This document shows, piece by piece, positions 5,382-7,292 of a stretch of DNA of 7,292 nucleotides. The stretch is from contig BNUC01000163.1 in NCBI GenBank assembly GCA_025997075.1, positions 1 through 7,292 on the forward strand, read 5' to 3'. The stretch is from Betaproteobacteria bacterium. Lineage in GTDB: Bacteria > Pseudomonadota > Gammaproteobacteria > Burkholderiales > Rhodocyclaceae. The number at the start of each line of letters is the position of its first letter. The first letter of the stretch is position 1. The notes below the pieces were generated by a model. That model made no database searches, was not told where the DNA came from, and worked only from the letters and a program-made list of their open reading frames with translations. The position numbers and the translations under genes were made by a program.

Positions 5382-6509
5382 TCAGGCGTGCCGTTTCAGC
5401 AGCCCGGCATAAAGCGCGTAGGTGCGTTCTTTCATTACTTCCAGCGAAAATTCGCGTTCGGCCCGTGCCTGGGCGTTGGCGCCGAATTGCTGGCATTTAT
5501 GCTTGTCCAGCAGCAGGGTTTGCAGCGCGGCAGCGAGCGCGGCGGCGTTGTTGCACGGAACGGTCAGCCCGGTGATGCCGTCCTGATTGACGAAATTTAC
5601 GCCATTGCCCAATTCTGTATTCACTACGGGTTTCCCTGCCGCCATGGCTTCGACCTGAACGACGCCGAAGGCTTCCGCCTGTGTGACGGAGGGCAGGCAG
5701 AATACGTCGCAGGCCTGGTAACGGGCCGGGAGCTCGGCTTGCGGAATTTTGCCGAGAAACTGCACACGCCGGGCAATGCCCAGCGTTTCCGCCTGTTGCC
5801 GCAGCTCATGAGTGAGCGGCCCCGCGCCGCCCAGCAGGAGTTGAACATCGGTGTCCATGAGGGACATGGCTTCGAGCAGAACATTGAATCCTTTGTAGGA
5901 GACATGCCGTCCCAGCGCGAAAATGCGGCGTCCGGGGTATTTTTCCCGCAGGGTTTGCGTCAGCGGATGAGCTTTGGCGAAATCCGACAAATCGAAGCCA
6001 TAGGGGATGACATGGGTTTTTTCCCGGATGCCGGGAGCGGAAAGCGCGGGCGAGCGCAGATGTTCCGGCGTGGCGACGATGACGGCGGCGGCCTGCCGCA
6101 ACAGGCGGTTCTGCCAGGGCTGGTAGAGTTTGAGCAGATGCTTCTGGCGCACGATGTTCGCGTGCCAGGTGATGACTCGGGGTACGGCCGCGGGAATGGC
6201 AAAAGAGGCCAGATGCGACATGGGGTCCGGAAGATGCAGATGCACGATATCGAAGGGAGTGGCCCGGTGTTGCCGCCAGGCGGCGCGAATCAATCCGGGG
6301 GAAAGCGCCAGGGATCCATCGGCATTCCAGCTCGCCGTGCGAATGACCGGGACGCTGCCGAGCGTAAAGCAGGCGCTCTCTGTGTTCCGCGAGGGGACGA
6401 GATTGAGAAATTCAACCTTGTCCTGCAAGGCGCGCAGCAGACAGGTGACATGAGACTGAATGCCGCCCGGTTCGGCATCGCAAAAACGACCGAAGCAGAG
6501 GACGCGCAT
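5382..6509 (-). CDS. GT4-family glycosyltransferase (GT-B fold)
   Basis: This 375-residue protein has the length and two-domain layout of GT4 enzymes. The N-terminal acceptor domain contains GGIQSHV (15-21) and IVHLHLPDPM (88-97). The C-terminal donor domain contains ALGRHVSYKGFNVLLEAM (198-215), with Arg201 and Lys206 placed to bind the nucleotide diphosphate, and the EX7E motif EAFGVVQVE (279-287). It should move a sugar from a nucleotide-sugar donor to a glycan or lipid-linked acceptor at the cytoplasmic face, in polysaccharide or O-antigen assembly. A gmd stub directly upstream suggests that the locus once made GDP-sugars and that the donor may be GDP-mannose or a relative; this is inference. 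The ATG at 6507-6509 was chosen because MRVLCFGRF is a normal family start; a TTG one codon earlier is possible. The start overlaps the stop of the stub (TGATG). Confidence 0.9.
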   Translation of the reverse strand: MRVLCFGRFCDAEPGGIQSHVTCLLRALQDKVEFLNLVPSRNTESACFTLGSVPVIRTASWNADGSLALSPGLIRAAWRQHRATPFDIVHLHLPDPMSHLASFAIPAAVPRVITWHANIVRQKHLLKLYQPWQNRLLRQAAAVIVATPEHLRSPALSAPGIREKTHVIPYGFDLSDFAKAHPLTQTLREKYPGRRIFALGRHVSYKGFNVLLEAMSLMDTDVQLLLGGAGPLTHELRQQAETLGIARRVQFLGKIPQAELPARYQACDVFCLPSVTQAEAFGVVQVEAMAAGKPVVNTELGNGVNFVNQDGITGLTVPCNNAAALAAALQTLLLDKHKCQQFGANAQARAEREFSLEVMKERTYALYAGLLKRHA

Positions 6510-6589
6510 CAATAAACCTGATAACCCTTGGCTGGCAGGAGTTCAACCAGATAAGCCCCGTCCTGCCCGGTGATGATGGCTTTTTTCAT
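6509..6589 (-). pseudogene. gmd: Stub of GDP-mannose 4,6-dehydratase (N-terminal 26 codons)
   Basis: Reading from the ATG at 6587-6589, the frame begins MKKAIITG and continues QDGAYLVELLPAKGYQVY, then stops (TGA, 6509-6511). This is the NAD(P)-binding N-terminus of Gmd, whose normal form is [30 protein letters not shown]. The residues ITG of the GxxGxxG loop are missing, and everything after about residue 29 (of roughly 340-370) is gone. The coding of ITG-ITG gives a short direct repeat (ATCACCGG), so loss of nine bases by slippage is a simple explanation. Too short to be an enzyme. GGAG lies 11 bases upstream of the ATG. It ends in TGATG with the glycosyltransferase start, so it may now serve only as a leader reading frame coupled to that gene. 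It is too short for usual gene callers. Confidence 0.8.
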
Positions 6590-6644
6590 CGTCAAACTAA
6601 CTCCGCTTTGAAACCCCGCCCTTCAGGATGATGGGAGACATACC
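6584..6644 (+). repeat. Dispersed repeat, copy 2 (IS200/IS605-end-like, hairpin degraded)
   Basis: Same orientation as copy 1 at 1972-2032, with most bases identical. In this copy GGGCGG has become GGATGA, so the CCGCCC/GGGCGG hairpin is broken. The gmd stub's start codon (6587-6589) and its GGAG signal lie inside the repeat, so the repeat supplies, or has replaced, the 5' untranslated region of that gene. No transposase gene accompanies it. Confidence 0.6.
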
Positions 6645-6734
6645 ACTTTCTTGTGGACAGAGCTTCAGCGACCATTTTTCTTACCGAAACACACTCCTCC
6701 GCTTCAGTTTTTCACTTCCAGTCGGGATAAAGAC

Positions 6735-6780
6735 ACCGCGCTCCCCAACCCCGTCATGATGGACAGGCAGGGAGCGCGGT
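6735..6780 (-). terminator. Long-loop hairpin after the DUF6447-like gene
   Basis: ACCGCGCTCCC (6735-6745) and GGGAGCGCGGT (6770-6780) form a perfect, GC-rich 11-bp stem around a 24-base loop. It starts 20 bases beyond the stop of the - strand gene at 6800. On that strand the stem is followed by GTCTTTAT, a weak T-run. A terminator of this short gene is likely, though the loop is long. Confidence 0.55.
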
Positions 6781-6799
6781 ATTTATGCCGGAAGTGGAA

Positions 6800-7039
6800 T
6801 CAGTGCGTCGTCGGCGTTGGCGTATCCACGTCGGCTTCGGGCTGGACTTGCGCCAGCGCCTGACGCAGGGCGGAAATGTAAGCGGCGCGGGCCGTTCCCA
6901 GAATGGCCAGTTGCTGCTGGGTATGATTGATTTCGCTATCGACCACTTGCAGGTTCATAATCTGCGCGCGCGCGGCATCGTCCAGTTTGGCGATGGCATA
7001 ACGTTTGTTCTCAAACGTCAGAAATTCGGGCTGAGCCAT
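6800..7039 (-). CDS. DUF6447-like small protein of unknown function
   Basis: The 79-residue soluble protein starts MAQPEFLTFENKRYAIAKLD and continues with a helical segment, DAARAQIMNLQVVDSEINHT then QQQLAILGTARAAYISALRQ, ending in a polar VDTPTPTTH tail. The pattern of a short beta-hairpin (a name-like N/K-x-Y element) followed by a coiled-coil-prone helix with LQxVDxEI and TARxAYxxAL resembles DUF6447. No catalytic motif, signal peptide or membrane segment is seen. A strong ribosome binding site (GGAGA, six bases before the ATG) supports the start at 7037-7039. It has its own terminator-like hairpin, so it is probably transcribed alone. An IS3-type element begins about 125 bases upstream in the opposite direction and may have separated it from former neighbours. 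The family name is from memory. Confidence 0.75.
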   Translation of the reverse strand: MAQPEFLTFENKRYAIAKLDDAARAQIMNLQVVDSEINHTQQQLAILGTARAAYISALRQALAQVQPEADVDTPTPTTH

Positions 7040-7163
7040 AATGTCTCCATTGAAAAATACGCTTCATCCCCACATAAACAAGGAAACAGTGGGATTGAAA
7101 AATCCTCGAATGATAACAGCCGCCGCGCCATCCGTCCACAGAAACAGAGAGCGCTTGACGTTC

Positions 7164-7292
7164 TGTGTTGTGGTCTAATTTCCTCGGACAGGAAGATAGG
7201 TGGAAAATCACCTATAGAGGAGAAGAAGATGAGCCAAACGATAAAGCCAACGAGAAGGGTCTTCGACGCGAGCTTCAAGTTGCAGGTTGTGC
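7164..7292 (+). mobile_element. Left end of an IS3-family insertion sequence (runs out of the window)
   Basis: About 60 bases before the transposase start, TGTGTTGTGGTCTAATTTCC followed by TCGGACAG resembles the terminal inverted repeat of IS3-family elements, which begin with TG and contain a GGACA-like inner part. The outer boundary is put at 7164 but could be a few bases later. The right end and any target duplication lie outside the window. Confidence 0.65.
7229..7292 (+). CDS. IS3-family transposase OrfA, N-terminal 21 codons
   Basis: Starting at the ATG at 7229-7231 the frame reads MSQTIKPTRRVFDASFKLQV and runs off the window. The RRxFDAxFKLQVV pattern is the usual beginning of the OrfA helix-turn-helix protein of IS3-family elements. 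OrfA binds the inverted repeats and is fused to the OrfB integrase by a -1 frameshift in this family. AGAGGAG at 7216-7222, six bases before the ATG, is a strong ribosome binding site. Whether the element is intact cannot be seen. Confidence 0.8.
   Translation, partial: MSQTIKPTRRVFDASFKLQVV

Noticed and set aside
5277..6515. Long + strand open frame of 412 codons opposite the glycosyltransferase
   Set aside because: Its length matches the antisense gene almost exactly, and the GT4 motifs are on the - strand. The + strand product has no family features.
6645..6734. Possible small gene between the repeat and the terminator-like hairpin
   Set aside because: Only a short + strand frame crosses it, running through the terminator stem, with no ribosome site or recognisable product.
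7018..7278. Hydrophobic 86-codon - strand frame across the presumed IS end
   Set aside because: It crosses the IS inverted repeat and the transposase start, overlaps the DUF6447-like gene's ribosome site, and matches no family. Probably chance.

Overview
The window looks like an accessory region of a Gram-negative proteobacterium, most likely a betaproteobacterium. This rests on three things: a conjugation module of the PFGI-1/ICEclc type of integrative and conjugative element (ICE), a CHASE2 adenylate cyclase paired with a Crp/Fnr regulator, and a DUF6447-type small protein. The taxon is inferred from gene content only. No tRNA, rRNA, CRISPR array or att site was recognised.

Left part (1-1681): the 3' end of a TraG N-terminal-domain protein on the + strand converges tail to tail with a DUF3742-family membrane protein on the - strand. 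The two coding regions overlap by four bases. Divergent from the DUF3742 gene is a radical SAM gene that keeps its CX3CX2C cluster motif but stops at about 163 residues, so it is probably a broken copy. A terminator-like hairpin with six T's lies just ahead of its start. This part reads as the edge of an ICE or the remains of one.

Middle (1682-2217): about 540 bases without a convincing gene. They hold one copy of a roughly 61-base dispersed repeat and a dense cluster of four hairpins, three of which share a CCTGAAGG core.

Signalling operon (2218-4999, - strand): a Crp/Fnr-type regulator is followed, with an 11-base overlap, by a membrane-bound CHASE2 class III adenylate cyclase. All catalytic residues can be seen. 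The pair looks like a self-contained cAMP source and receptor.

Right part (5000-7292): a 380-base intergenic region carries two hairpin structures. Beyond it are a GT4-family glycosyltransferase and, overlapping its start codon, a 26-codon stub of GDP-mannose 4,6-dehydratase (gmd). The stub's own start codon lies inside the second copy of the 61-base repeat. Next come a terminator-like hairpin and a DUF6447-like gene. The window ends in the first 21 codons of an IS3-family transposase with its presumed left inverted repeat. Gene stubs, repeats and an insertion sequence together show a segment reshaped by mobile elements, with the cAMP operon intact in the middle.
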